Assembly (NCBI GenBank): GCA_002344355.1
Contig: DDTN01000041.1
Coordinates: 528-64,527 of the forward strand
Source: Proteobacteria bacterium UBA2363
GTDB taxonomy: Bacteria > Pseudomonadota > Gammaproteobacteria > Xanthomonadales > UBA2363
Direction: 5' to 3'
DNA: 64,000 nt
A program made the position numbers and the translations under genes. How positions within the stretch are numbered: the stretch's first letter is position 1; the number at the start of each line of letters is the position of its first letter. This document shows, piece after piece, positions 37,558 through 45,302 of the stretch. A model generated the notes under the pieces. It searched no databases, was not told where the DNA came from, and worked only from the letters and a program-made list of their open reading frames with translations.

Positions 37558-37983
37558 ATGCGCATGGACGCAACAAGATCGATCAGCCTGGGCGTCCTGC
37601 TGGCCGCCTCCGCAGGCCTGCAGGAAGCGGTCGCCGTTGAAAAGGTCCGCATCGAGGGTACCCGGGTCCAGGCGTCGGAGGCGGCCCAGGGCGAACCGCT
37701 CGCCCTCGTCGGCAAACGGGGCGTGATGGCCGTTCTCACATCCAGCCTGAACGACTATTGCGCGACCCAGACCGTCGGGGTCGAGCACCGCGGTGGCGAA
37801 TACCTCCTGGACGGTGAGTCGCTCGATCTGACGGCCCTGCTCGAAGCAGTCGGGGAGCGGGCGGACGCGCTGCGCTGCCTGCGGGTGCACGGCGACCGCC
37901 CGGACCGCCCTGCGGTCGACCGGCTCAAGGCCACGCTCGTCGACGAGGCAGGCATGACCGTGCTGCTGCCAACCAGCGATTGA
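37558..37983 (+). CDS. Periplasmic ExbD/TolR-like small protein (putative)
   Basis: 141 aa with a signal peptide (MRMDATRSISLGVLLAASAG, cleavage near AVA-VEK). One base separates it from the kdsA stop region, so it is in the pyrG-eno operon. The last 70 residues, LDGESLDLTALLEAVGERA, then LRVHGDRPDRPAVDRLK and EAGMTVLLPT, follow the beta-alpha-beta-alpha-beta pattern of the ExbD/TolR periplasmic domain (x-V-x-[AG]D-x3-[YP]...LxxAGxxxVxLxT), but the N-terminal TM anchor typical of ExbD is replaced by a cleavable signal. This resemblance is my pattern reading and is not secure. Base composition looks slightly less GC-rich than neighbours. Confidence 0.6.
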   Translation: MRMDATRSISLGVLLAASAGLQEAVAVEKVRIEGTRVQASEAAQGEPLALVGKRGVMAVLTSSLNDYCATQTVGVEHRGGEYLLDGESLDLTALLEAVGERADALRCLRVHGDRPDRPAVDRLKATLVDEAGMTVLLPTSD

Positions 37984-38031
37984 ACCCTCGAACGACCGGT
38001 CTCGCCCGAAGTCCCACCAAGGAGCCCCCAG

Positions 38032-39330
38032 TTGGCCACCACCATCGAAAAGATCCACGCACGCGAAATTCTCGACTCCAGAGGCAACCCGACCCTCGAG
38101 GCCGAGGTGACGCTCGACAGCGGTCATGTCGGTCGCGCGGCGGTGCCGTCCGGCGCCTCGACCGGCGCCCGCGAGGCCATCGAGCTGCGCGACGGCGACA
38201 AGGCGCGCTACCTGGGCAAGGGCGTGAGCCGGGCGGTGGCCAACGTCAACGGCCGCATCGCCGAGGTCCTGGAGGGCTTCGACGCCGCCGACCAGCGCGG
38301 CCTGGACGGGCAGCTGGTCGCCCTGGACGGCACCGACAACAAGGGCAACCTGGGCGCCAACGCCCTGCTCGGCGTGTCGATGGCCGCCGCGCACGCGGCC
38401 GCCGCGGCCGCCGGCAAGCCCCTTTGGGCGCACCTGCTCGGCGGACGCGACGGGATCCTGCCGGTGCCGATGATGAACATCATCAACGGCGGCGCCCATG
38501 CCGACAACAACGTCGACATGCAGGAGTTCATGATCCTGCCGGTCGGCTTCGACCGGTTCTCCGAGGCACTGCGCTGCGGCGTCGAGGTGTTCCACGCCCT
38601 CAAGGCGGTGCTGCGCGGCCGCGGCCTGGCCACGGCGGTCGGCGACGAGGGCGGCTTCGCACCGGACCTGAAGTCGAACGAGGAAGCCATCGAGGTGATC
38701 CTGAAGGCGGTCGCCGACGCCGGCTACCAGGCCGGCAGCCAGGTGCTGCTCGGCCTCGACGTCGCCAGCTCGGAATTCCATCGCGAGGGCCGCTACCACC
38801 TCGAGGGCGAGGGCCGCAGCCTCGACGCCGAGGGCTTCACGTCGCTGCTGGCCGACTGGTGCGACCGCTACCCGATCGTCAGCATCGAGGACGGCATGGC
38901 CGAGGACGACTGGGCCGGCTGGAAGCTGCTCAGCGAGCGCCTGGGCAAGCGCGTGCAGCTGGTCGGCGACGACCTGTTCGTGACCAATCCGGGCATCCTG
39001 CGCCAGGGCATCGAGAAGGGCGTGGCCAACGCCCTCTTGGTCAAGGTCAACCAGATCGGCACGCTCAGCGAGACCTTCGACGCCATCGCGATGGCCGAGA
39101 AGGCGCGCTACGCGCAGGTCATCTCGCACCGCTCCGGCGAGACCGAGGACACCACCATCGCCGACCTCGCGGTGGCGACCAGCGCCACCCAGATCAAGAC
39201 CGGCTCGCTGTGCCGCTCCGACCGCGTCGCCAAGTACAACCAGCTGCTGCGCATCGAGGAGGCGCTGGGCGCCGGCGCCCGCTACGCCGGCCGCAAGGCG
39301 TTCCCGAACCTGGATCGCCTGCCCGGCTAG
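38032..39330 (+). CDS. eno: Enolase
   Basis: 432-residue glycolytic enzyme converting 2-phosphoglycerate to PEP, and an RNA-degradosome component in related bacteria. Motifs: EILDSRGNPTLEAEV, SGASTGAREAIELRDGD, MMNIINGGAHADNNVDMQEFM, VGDEGGFAPDL, SIEDGMAEDDW, VGDDLFVTNP, LVKVNQIGTLSE (catalytic Lys) and SHRSGETEDTTIADLAV. The start is a TTG at 38032 giving MATTIEKIHA, with AAGGAG upstream; a TTG start is slightly unusual for such a highly expressed gene. Confidence 0.98.
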   Translation: MATTIEKIHAREILDSRGNPTLEAEVTLDSGHVGRAAVPSGASTGAREAIELRDGDKARYLGKGVSRAVANVNGRIAEVLEGFDAADQRGLDGQLVALDGTDNKGNLGANALLGVSMAAAHAAAAAAGKPLWAHLLGGRDGILPVPMMNIINGGAHADNNVDMQEFMILPVGFDRFSEALRCGVEVFHALKAVLRGRGLATAVGDEGGFAPDLKSNEEAIEVILKAVADAGYQAGSQVLLGLDVASSEFHREGRYHLEGEGRSLDAEGFTSLLADWCDRYPIVSIEDGMAEDDWAGWKLLSERLGKRVQLVGDDLFVTNPGILRQGIEKGVANALLVKVNQIGTLSETFDAIAMAEKARYAQVISHRSGETEDTTIADLAVATSATQIKTGSLCRSDRVAKYNQLLRIEEALGAGARYAGRKAFPNLDRLPG

Positions 39331-39392
39331 ACTGTCGACGGCCCGGTCCGCCTGGGACCGGCCGCCGCCACCTCCCGCAGCCCCGGATTGCC

Positions 39393-39710
39393 ATGCAGCG
39401 AGTGCTGACCCTTGTGCTGCTGCTCGTGATCGTCGTCCTGCAGCTGCGCCTGTGGGGTGGCGAGGGCCGGCGCAAGGTCGACGGCCTGGAGCAGGCGATC
39501 GCGGCGCAGCGGCTGGAGAACGAGCGCCTGCGTGCGCGCAACGAGGCGCTGGCCGCCGAGGTGCGCAACCTCAAGGAGGGCCGCGAGGCGATCGAGGAGC
39601 GCGCGCGCGCCGAGCTCGGCCTGGTCGCCCCCGGCGAGGTCTTCCACCAGGTGATCGGCAGCGAGGCGACGCCGGACGCCGGCGCCGGACCACGGGAGCA
39701 GCGGCGGTGA
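39393..39710 (+). CDS. ftsB: FtsB, cell division protein
   Basis: 105-residue bitopic divisome protein that with FtsL and FtsQ activates FtsWI septal peptidoglycan synthesis. TM segment VLTLVLLLVIVVLQLRLW at residues 4-21, then a periplasmic coiled coil (KVDGLEQAIAAQRLENERLRARNEALAAEV) and the family motif GREAIEERARAELGLVAPGEVFHQV. A TAGACT -10-like hexamer overlaps the eno stop at 39328-39333. The stop overlaps the GTG start of ispD. Confidence 0.95.
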   Translation: MQRVLTLVLLLVIVVLQLRLWGGEGRRKVDGLEQAIAAQRLENERLRARNEALAAEVRNLKEGREAIEERARAELGLVAPGEVFHQVIGSEATPDAGAGPREQRR

Positions 39711-40393
39711 CCTGGGTGGTGGTGCCGGCAGCCGGGCGCGGCGTGCGGGCCGGCCTGTCGATCCCCAAGCAGTACGCGGACCTCGCAGGTCGGCCGATGC
39801 TGGCCTGGACCCTGGAACGCCTGCTTGGCCACCCGGCGATCAGCGGCGTGGTCGTGGTGCTGGCCGCCGGGGACCCGCACTGGCCGGGCTGGACCGGGCT
39901 CGCCGGCAAGCCGGTGCGGACCGCGGTGGGTGGCGGGGAGCGCTGCGATTCGGTGCTGGCGGGACTGGCGGCCCTGCCGGGGGAGGTCGGCGCCGGCGAC
40001 TGGGTGCTGGTCCACGATGCCGCCAGGCCCTGCGTGGGCCAGGACGAGATCGATCGCCTGCTGGCCGCGCGCGACCATGCGGTCGGCGCCCTGCTGGCGC
40101 TGCCGGTCGCCGACACCCTCAAGCGCGCCGACGCCCGGGGCGACGCCTGCGCCAGCATCGACCGCGAGGGCGCCTGGCGGGCGCTGACGCCGCAGATGTT
40201 CCGGCGGGGCGAGCTGGAGGAGGCCTTGCGGCAGGCCGCCGCGGCGGGCGTGCGCCCGACCGACGAGGCCGGCGCGCTGGAAAGGCTGGGGCGATACCCG
40301 CGCCTGGTGCCCGGGTCCGCCTCCAACATCAAGGTGACCAGCGCCGGAGACCTGGCGCTGGCGGCCTGGTGGCTGTCGACGCCGGCGCGGTGA
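39707..40393 (+). CDS. ispD: IspD, 2-C-methyl-D-erythritol 4-phosphate cytidylyltransferase
   Basis: MEP-pathway enzyme forming CDP-ME from MEP and CTP; 228 aa. N-terminal nucleotide motif VVVPAAGRGVRAGLSIPKQYADL (split: AAGRGVRAG then PKQY), VGGGERCDSVLAGL, VLVHDAARPCV, LPVADTLKRAD, LTPQMFRRGEL, PTDEAGALERLG and NIKVTSAGDLALA. GTG start overlaps the ftsB stop (GTGA). ispF, its usual next neighbour, is absent; the following gene is an opposite-strand DUF3309 gene. Confidence 0.96.
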   Translation: MTWVVVPAAGRGVRAGLSIPKQYADLAGRPMLAWTLERLLGHPAISGVVVVLAAGDPHWPGWTGLAGKPVRTAVGGGERCDSVLAGLAALPGEVGAGDWVLVHDAARPCVGQDEIDRLLAARDHAVGALLALPVADTLKRADARGDACASIDREGAWRALTPQMFRRGELEEALRQAAAAGVRPTDEAGALERLGRYPRLVPGSASNIKVTSAGDLALAAWWLSTPAR

Positions 40394-40424
40394 GCGGGAC
40401 TCGCCGGCCGGCGCCAGGCCGGCC

Positions 40425-40583
40425 TTACAGCCGGCCGGTGAGCAGCAGGATCAGCACCACCACCAGGACGATGCCGAGGATGCCGCTGGGGGCGTAGCCC
40501 CAGCTGCGGCTGTGCGGCCAGGCCGGCACGGCGCCGATCAGCAGCAGGATGACGATGATGAGCAACAGCAGGGAAAGGGACAT
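40425..40583 (-). CDS. DUF3309 small membrane protein
   Basis: 52-residue hydrophobic protein, MSLSLLLLIIVILLLIGAVP then WPHSRSWGYAPSGILGIVLV and a final LILLLTGRL. The PxWPHSRSWGYxPSG centre between two membrane segments identifies the DUF3309 family, small proteins often found with stress-related genes; function unknown. ATG at 40583 is preceded by GAGGAG. A strong sigma-54-type promoter lies at 40638-40652 with a perfect palindrome in the leader. It shares promoter type and upstream motif with the two DUF1328 genes near 49 and 55 kb. Confidence 0.88.
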   Translation of the reverse strand: MSLSLLLLIIVILLLIGAVPAWPHSRSWGYAPSGILGIVLVVVLILLLTGRL

Positions 40584-40604
40584 GGCACGCTCCTCGGGCA
40601 AAGC

Positions 40605-40622
40605 GGACCCCGGCCGGGGTCC
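40605..40622 (-). repeat. 18-bp perfect palindrome in the DUF3309 leader
   Basis: GGACCCCGG/CCGGGGTCC is self-complementary. If transcription begins about 12 nt after the -12 element (near 40626), this sits at about +5 to +22 of the mRNA, forming a 5'-terminal hairpin that could stabilise the small transcript. Confidence 0.5.
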
Positions 40623-40637
40623 ATCGCCGCGTTCACC

Positions 40638-40652
40638 GCATGTCGCGTGCCA
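40638..40652 (-). promoter_or_regulatory. Sigma-54 promoter of DUF3309 gene
   Basis: Minus strand TGGCACG-CGAC-ATGC: exact -24 box, GG and GC separated by 10 nt, one mismatch (A for T) in the -12 TTGC box. Predicted start near 40626, 43 nt before the ATG. Confidence 0.7.
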
Positions 40653-41021
40653 ACCTCCGCCGGGTCACGCGCCTGCCTCCGGACTGCCACGATGCCGCCG
40701 ACGCGGTGCCGGTGCAGGGGCCTGATTTTCCGGCGTCTCCGGCACGCCTGCAGGCGACAGGCCGCCGGCGATCGGTGCCGGTTCCGGTCCTGCAGTGGCA
40801 AGGGGCGGTGCTCCGTGCCGGGGTGGGCCTTGCAGCCTGCATGCCCGCCCCGGCGTTGTGCCCGGCGCGCGGGGGCTGCGGGCGACCGTGATCCATGGAG
40901 CGCGGCGCCGCGGCCTGCGACCCGCCCGGGGCGGAGCCGCTCCCGGCGGCATCCGGGCGGTGCGACGCGGCGTCGCGATGGCCGATCCGATCGCATGCGT
41001 CGCGCTGGCCGCGCGCGCGGC
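40653..41021. other. Non-coding region holding a candidate activator site
   Basis: About 370 bp between the DUF3309 promoter and the cls stop codon. No reading frame here looks like a protein. A GCAGCCTGCA site at 40832-40841, inside a 13-base match (CTTGCAGCCTGCA) shared with the region upstream of the DUF1328 operon near 49.34 kb, is the only recognisable element; a degenerate partner may be at 40792-40800. Confidence 0.55.
40832..40841. promoter_or_regulatory. Candidate activator site GCAG-CC-TGCA
   Basis: Motif GCAGNNTGCA, about 180-190 bp upstream of the DUF3309 sigma-54 promoter. The same motif occurs in pairs upstream of both DUF1328 sigma-54 promoters in this window. Confidence 0.5.
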
Positions 41022-42452
41022 TCAGAGCATCGGCGAGACCAGGTTGGCGGCCCGGCAGCGCAGGCGGTGCCAGTAGCCGGCGTTGCGGAATTCCTCCTGG
41101 GGGACCCGCGGGGCGTGCTCGAAATCCTTCTCCAGCATGCTCGCGACCGCCGTCACCAGCGGCGCGTGCACGCACAGGGCGGTGACCTCGAAATTGATGA
41201 ACATCGAGCGGTTGTCCAGGTTCGCGGTGCCGACCAGGGTCAGGCAGTCGTCGACCAGCAGCACCTTCTGGTGCATGAAGCCGCGTGGCCACCTGTGGAC
41301 ATGGGCGCCGCACCCGGCGAGGTCGGCCAGGTGCACCTGGCTGGCCCAGCCGACCACCCGGTTGTCGTTCCAGCCGGGAACCAGGATGCGGACGTCGACG
41401 CCGCGCAGCAGGGCCAGCCGCAGCGCCTGCAGCACCGCCTCGGGCGGCACGAAGTAGGGGGTCGCCAGCCACAGGCGCTTGCGGGCGGCGCCGATCGCGG
41501 CCAGATGCATCATCAGGCACTCCGGCTGCGGGTCGGCCGGCCCGGTCGGCCAGACCAGGACCTCGGCCTCGCCGCCCTCGGCCGGCCGGACGTGGAACGG
41601 GACGTCCGGCGCCGCGTCGCAGGCCCAGAACCAGTCCCTGAAGAAGGCGATCTGGGCCTGGGCCGCCGCCGGCCCCTTGATGCGCAGATGGGTATCGCGC
41701 CACGGACCGACGTCCGGGTGCAGGCCCAGGTAGTCGTCGCCGACGTTGTGGCCGCCGACGAAGGCGACGGTGCCGTCGACCACCACCACCTTGCGATGGT
41801 TCCGGAAGTTGATCTGCAGCCGGCTGCCCTTGCGCCCGGGGTCGAACGGGTGGCAGTGGACGCCGGCCTCGCGCAGGGCGTCGAGGAAGCCGCGGCCCAG
41901 GGTCGAGCCGACCTCGTCGTACAGGAAATGCACCTTGACGCCGGCGCCCGCGCGGGCGGCAAGGGCCTCGCGCAGGCGCCCGCCGATGCCGTCGTCGCGG
42001 ACGATGTAGAACTGCACCAGGACGAAGTCGCGGGCCGCCGCGATCGCCGCCAGGATCGCCGCATACGTGTCTTCGCCGTCGACCAGCAGCTCCACCGCGT
42101 TGCCGCCCAGGAAGCCGTGGACGCCGAGCCGGCGGGCCAGCACGTCGATGTCGTCGAGCGGCGGCGCCGGCGTGTGGCGATGGCGGTCCATGCCGTCGTC
42201 CAGCTTGAGCACGTCGCCGGCCCGCGCCATCACCTTGCGCCGGCGGGTGACGTAGCCGCTGAACTTGGTGCGGCCCAGGACCCAGTAGAAGGGCAGGGTC
42301 AGGGGCGCCATCAGCAGCAGGGCGAGGACCCAGGCGGCGGCGCCCTGGGCCGTGCGCGTGTGCATGATGGCGCGGGCCGCGCTGGGCAGGGCCGCCAGCC
42401 AGGAGGCCAGCAGCACCAGGCCAAGCAGGCCCCAGCCGGTCCATTCGAGCAT
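41022..42452 (-). CDS. cls: Cardiolipin synthase (phospholipase D type)
   Basis: 476-residue inner-membrane enzyme that joins two phosphatidylglycerols into cardiolipin and glycerol. Two N-terminal TM helices (LLGLVLLASWLAALPSAA and GAAAWVLALLLMAPLTLPFYWVLG), then two phospholipase D domains with HKD motifs: H219-x-K221-x4-D226 in NHRKVVVVDG and H394-x-K396-x4-D401 in MHQKVLLVDD followed by TANLDNRS. Order and length match ClsA-type enzymes. The ATG at 42452 was chosen because it starts the first TM helix. Confidence 0.94.
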   Translation of the reverse strand: MLEWTGWGLLGLVLLASWLAALPSAARAIMHTRTAQGAAAWVLALLLMAPLTLPFYWVLGRTKFSGYVTRRRKVMARAGDVLKLDDGMDRHRHTPAPPLDDIDVLARRLGVHGFLGGNAVELLVDGEDTYAAILAAIAAARDFVLVQFYIVRDDGIGGRLREALAARAGAGVKVHFLYDEVGSTLGRGFLDALREAGVHCHPFDPGRKGSRLQINFRNHRKVVVVDGTVAFVGGHNVGDDYLGLHPDVGPWRDTHLRIKGPAAAQAQIAFFRDWFWACDAAPDVPFHVRPAEGGEAEVLVWPTGPADPQPECLMMHLAAIGAARKRLWLATPYFVPPEAVLQALRLALLRGVDVRILVPGWNDNRVVGWASQVHLADLAGCGAHVHRWPRGFMHQKVLLVDDCLTLVGTANLDNRSMFINFEVTALCVHAPLVTAVASMLEKDFEHAPRVPQEEFRNAGYWHRLRCRAANLVSPML

Positions 42453-42561
42453 CTCGCCGATCCCTCCGAGGCCGTCCGCGGAGGGTAGCAGCAGCGGGCC
42501 CACGGCGACCGGCTTGACCCGGATCAATCCGGCGCAGCGCGACGCTGGCATCATCGACGCC

Positions 42562-45258
42562 ATGGAGACGGGACAGGAACACCCTGCGGCGGGCTGGTTC
42601 GCATCGCCGGCGGAACACGCGCTCGAGGCGTTCGGCAGCCGCCGCGAGGGCCTGACGCCGGCCCAGGTCGCGGCGGCCCGGGCCCGGCACGGTCGCAATC
42701 TCATCGAGGCCGCCGCCGGCCGCCCGGCGTGGCGCCGGCTGCTGGCGCAGACCGAGAACCTGTTCACCTGGGTGCTGCTGGTCGCCGCCATCGGCGCGCT
42801 CGCGCTCGGGCACGCGCTGGACGCGGCGGTGATCGCGGCGGTGGTGGTGGTCAACGTCGCCGTCGGCTTCGTCCAGGAAGGCCGGGCCGAGCAGGCCCTG
42901 GCGGCGGTACGCGGCATGCTGTCGTCGCGGGCGACGGTGCGTCGGGCGGGCCGGCGGGAAACCCTCGATGCCGCCGAGCTCGTGCCCGGCGACATCGTCC
43001 TGCTGCAGGCCGGCGACCGGGTGCCGGCGGACCTGCGCCTGCTGCGCGCCAGCAACCTGCGCGTCGAGGAATCGGCATTGACCGGCGAGTCGGTCGCGGT
43101 CGCCAAGTCGGAGGCGCCGGTACCGGCCCAGGCCCTGCTGGGCGACCGCGCCAGCATGGCCTGGTCGGGCACCCTGGTGGCGGCCGGCAGCGCCGAGGGC
43201 GTGGTGGTCGCCACCGGCGCGGCCACCGAGCTGGGCCGGATCAGCCACATGCTGGCGGGCGTCAGCACCCCGCAGACGCCGCTGCTGCGGCAGATGAACG
43301 CGTTCGCCTCGCGCCTGACAATGGTCATCCTGGTGGTCTCGGCGGCGGCGCTCTACCTGGCGCACCGGTTCGCCGGGTATTCGCTGGACGAGGCCTTCAT
43401 GACCGCGGTCGGCATCGCCGTGGCGGCGATTCCCGAGGGCCTCCCGGTGATCGTCACCATCACCCTGGCGCTCGGCGTGCAGCGGATGGCCGGCCGCAAC
43501 GCCATCGTCCGGCAGCTGCCGGCGGTCGAGACGCTGGGCTCGGTCAGCGTGATCTGCTCGGACAAGACCGGCACCCTCACGCGCAACGAGATGACCGTGG
43601 CCCGGGTCGTCGCGGCGGACGGGCAGTGGCAGGTGGAGGGCACCGGCTACCGGCCCGAGGGGGCGCTGCACGCGGTCGCCGGGTCGGCATCGCCGCAGTC
43701 CCTGGCGCTGGCGGCCGCCCTGTGCAACGACGCCGCCCTGAACCGGCGCGAGGACGAGTGGGGCATCGACGGCGATCCCATGGAGGGCGCGCTGCTGGTG
43801 CTGGCGGCGCGGGCGGGCATCGACCTGGACACCCTCGCCCGGGACTTCCCGCGCCACGACGAGATCCCCTTCGACGCCGCGCACCGCTACATGGCCACCG
43901 TGCACCCGCATCCGGAAGGGGGCGCCCTGCTATGCGTCAAGGGCGCGCCCGAACAGGTGCTGGCCCTGTGCGGCGGCACCCCGGGCGGCAGGGACATGGC
44001 CTGGTGGCATGGCCAGGTCGAGGCGCTTGGCCGGGAGGGCCAGCGCGTGCTGGCGATCGCCGGCGCGCGCCTGCCGGCCCTGCCGGCTTCCCTGTCGCCG
44101 GACGCCTGGTCCGGCACGCTCGGCCTGCACGGCCTGGTCGGCCTGATCGATCCGCCCAGGGCGGAGGCGGTGGCCGCGGTCGCCGAGTGCCGGCAGGCCG
44201 GCATCGAGGTGAAGATGATCACCGGCGACCATGCCGTCACCGCGGCGGCGATCGCCGCCGAGCTGGGCCTGGCGCACGCCGGCCGGGTGGTCACCGGCGC
44301 CGGGCTCGACGACCAGGACCTGGCCGGCCTGCGCCGGCTGGCCGCGGACACCGGCGTGTTCGCGCGCACCAGCCCCGAGCACAAGCTGCGCCTGGTGCAG
44401 GCGCTGCAGGCCGATGCCGCGGTGGTGGCGATGACCGGCGACGGCGTCAACGACGCCCCGGCCCTGAAGCAGGCCGATGTCGGCGTGGCCATGGGGCGCA
44501 CCGGCACCGACGTCGCCAAGGAGGCGGCCAAGGTGGTGCTGGTCGACGACAACTTCGCCTCGATCGTTGCGGCGGTGCGAGAGGGCCGCACCATCTACGA
44601 CAACATCAAGAAGAGCGTGGCCTGGGCACTGCCGACCAACGGCGGCGAGGCGCTGGTGATCCTCGCCGCGCTGGCGATGGGGCTGACCCTGCCGATCACG
44701 CCGGTGCAGATCCTGTGGATCAACATGGTCACGGCGGTGACCCTGGGCCTGACCTTCGCCTTCGAGCCGGGCGAGCCGGACGTGATGCGCCGGCCGCCCA
44801 GGCCGGCCCGCGAGAGCCTGCTGTCCGCGTTCCTGCTCTGGCGGGTGATGCTGGTCAGCGTCCTGTTCGCGGTGGCCGCCTTCGCCGTGTTCGCCTGGGC
44901 CCGGCAGGGCGGCGCCAGCCTGGAGACCGCCCGCACCCTGGTGGTGACCACCGTGGTGTCGCTCGAGGTGTTCTACCTGTTCAGCATCCGCTTCCTGCAC
45001 CGCAGCTCGCTGGACTGGCCCGGCGTGCTGGGCACCCCCGCCGTGCTGCTGGCGACCGGCGCGGTGGCCCTGCTGCAACTGGCCTTCGTCTACCTGCCGC
45101 CGATGCAGTGGCTGTTCGGCAGCCGGACGCTGACGCCGGGGCAACTGCTGGTGCCGGTCCTGGCAGGCGTCGCCCTGCTGACGGTCCTGGAGTGCGAGAA
45201 ATGGCTGGCGCGCCAGTTCGCGCGCCGGCGGGCGGCGGCGGACAGCCGCGACCGGTAG
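42562..45258 (+). CDS. P-type cation-transporting ATPase (P2A-like)
   Basis: 898-residue ATPase pump. N-terminal actuator domain with LTGESV, TM4 ion-binding PEGLP motif (AAIPEGLPVIVTITLALG), phosphorylation motif ICSDKTGTLTRNEMT with D334, nucleotide domain KGAPEQVL, hinge MTGDGVNDAPALKQADVGVAMG. TM6 WINMVTAVTLGLTFAFEP and C-terminal helices complete ten TM. The PEGLP sequence favours the calcium/manganese or sodium-type P2 pumps over heavy-metal P1B (no CPC). Ion not determinable. Starts opposite cls, sharing a 109-bp divergent promoter region. Confidence 0.92.
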   Translation: METGQEHPAAGWFASPAEHALEAFGSRREGLTPAQVAAARARHGRNLIEAAAGRPAWRRLLAQTENLFTWVLLVAAIGALALGHALDAAVIAAVVVVNVAVGFVQEGRAEQALAAVRGMLSSRATVRRAGRRETLDAAELVPGDIVLLQAGDRVPADLRLLRASNLRVEESALTGESVAVAKSEAPVPAQALLGDRASMAWSGTLVAAGSAEGVVVATGAATELGRISHMLAGVSTPQTPLLRQMNAFASRLTMVILVVSAAALYLAHRFAGYSLDEAFMTAVGIAVAAIPEGLPVIVTITLALGVQRMAGRNAIVRQLPAVETLGSVSVICSDKTGTLTRNEMTVARVVAADGQWQVEGTGYRPEGALHAVAGSASPQSLALAAALCNDAALNRREDEWGIDGDPMEGALLVLAARAGIDLDTLARDFPRHDEIPFDAAHRYMATVHPHPEGGALLCVKGAPEQVLALCGGTPGGRDMAWWHGQVEALGREGQRVLAIAGARLPALPASLSPDAWSGTLGLHGLVGLIDPPRAEAVAAVAECRQAGIEVKMITGDHAVTAAAIAAELGLAHAGRVVTGAGLDDQDLAGLRRLAADTGVFARTSPEHKLRLVQALQADAAVVAMTGDGVNDAPALKQADVGVAMGRTGTDVAKEAAKVVLVDDNFASIVAAVREGRTIYDNIKKSVAWALPTNGGEALVILAALAMGLTLPITPVQILWINMVTAVTLGLTFAFEPGEPDVMRRPPRPARESLLSAFLLWRVMLVSVLFAVAAFAVFAWARQGGASLETARTLVVTTVVSLEVFYLFSIRFLHRSSLDWPGVLGTPAVLLATGAVALLQLAFVYLPPMQWLFGSRTLTPGQLLVPVLAGVALLTVLECEKWLARQFARRRAAADSRDR

Positions 45259-45302
45259 CAGGCGCGGCGGTCGGCGCCGGCCGGCGCGGCACGCGGCGGC
45301 CG

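Noticed and set aside
40538..40996. 152-codon minus-strand frame in the DUF3309 upstream region
   Set aside because: It overlaps the DUF3309 gene in another frame and has no recognisable domain; the C-terminus is a Cys/Ser shadow of the DUF3309 membrane segment.
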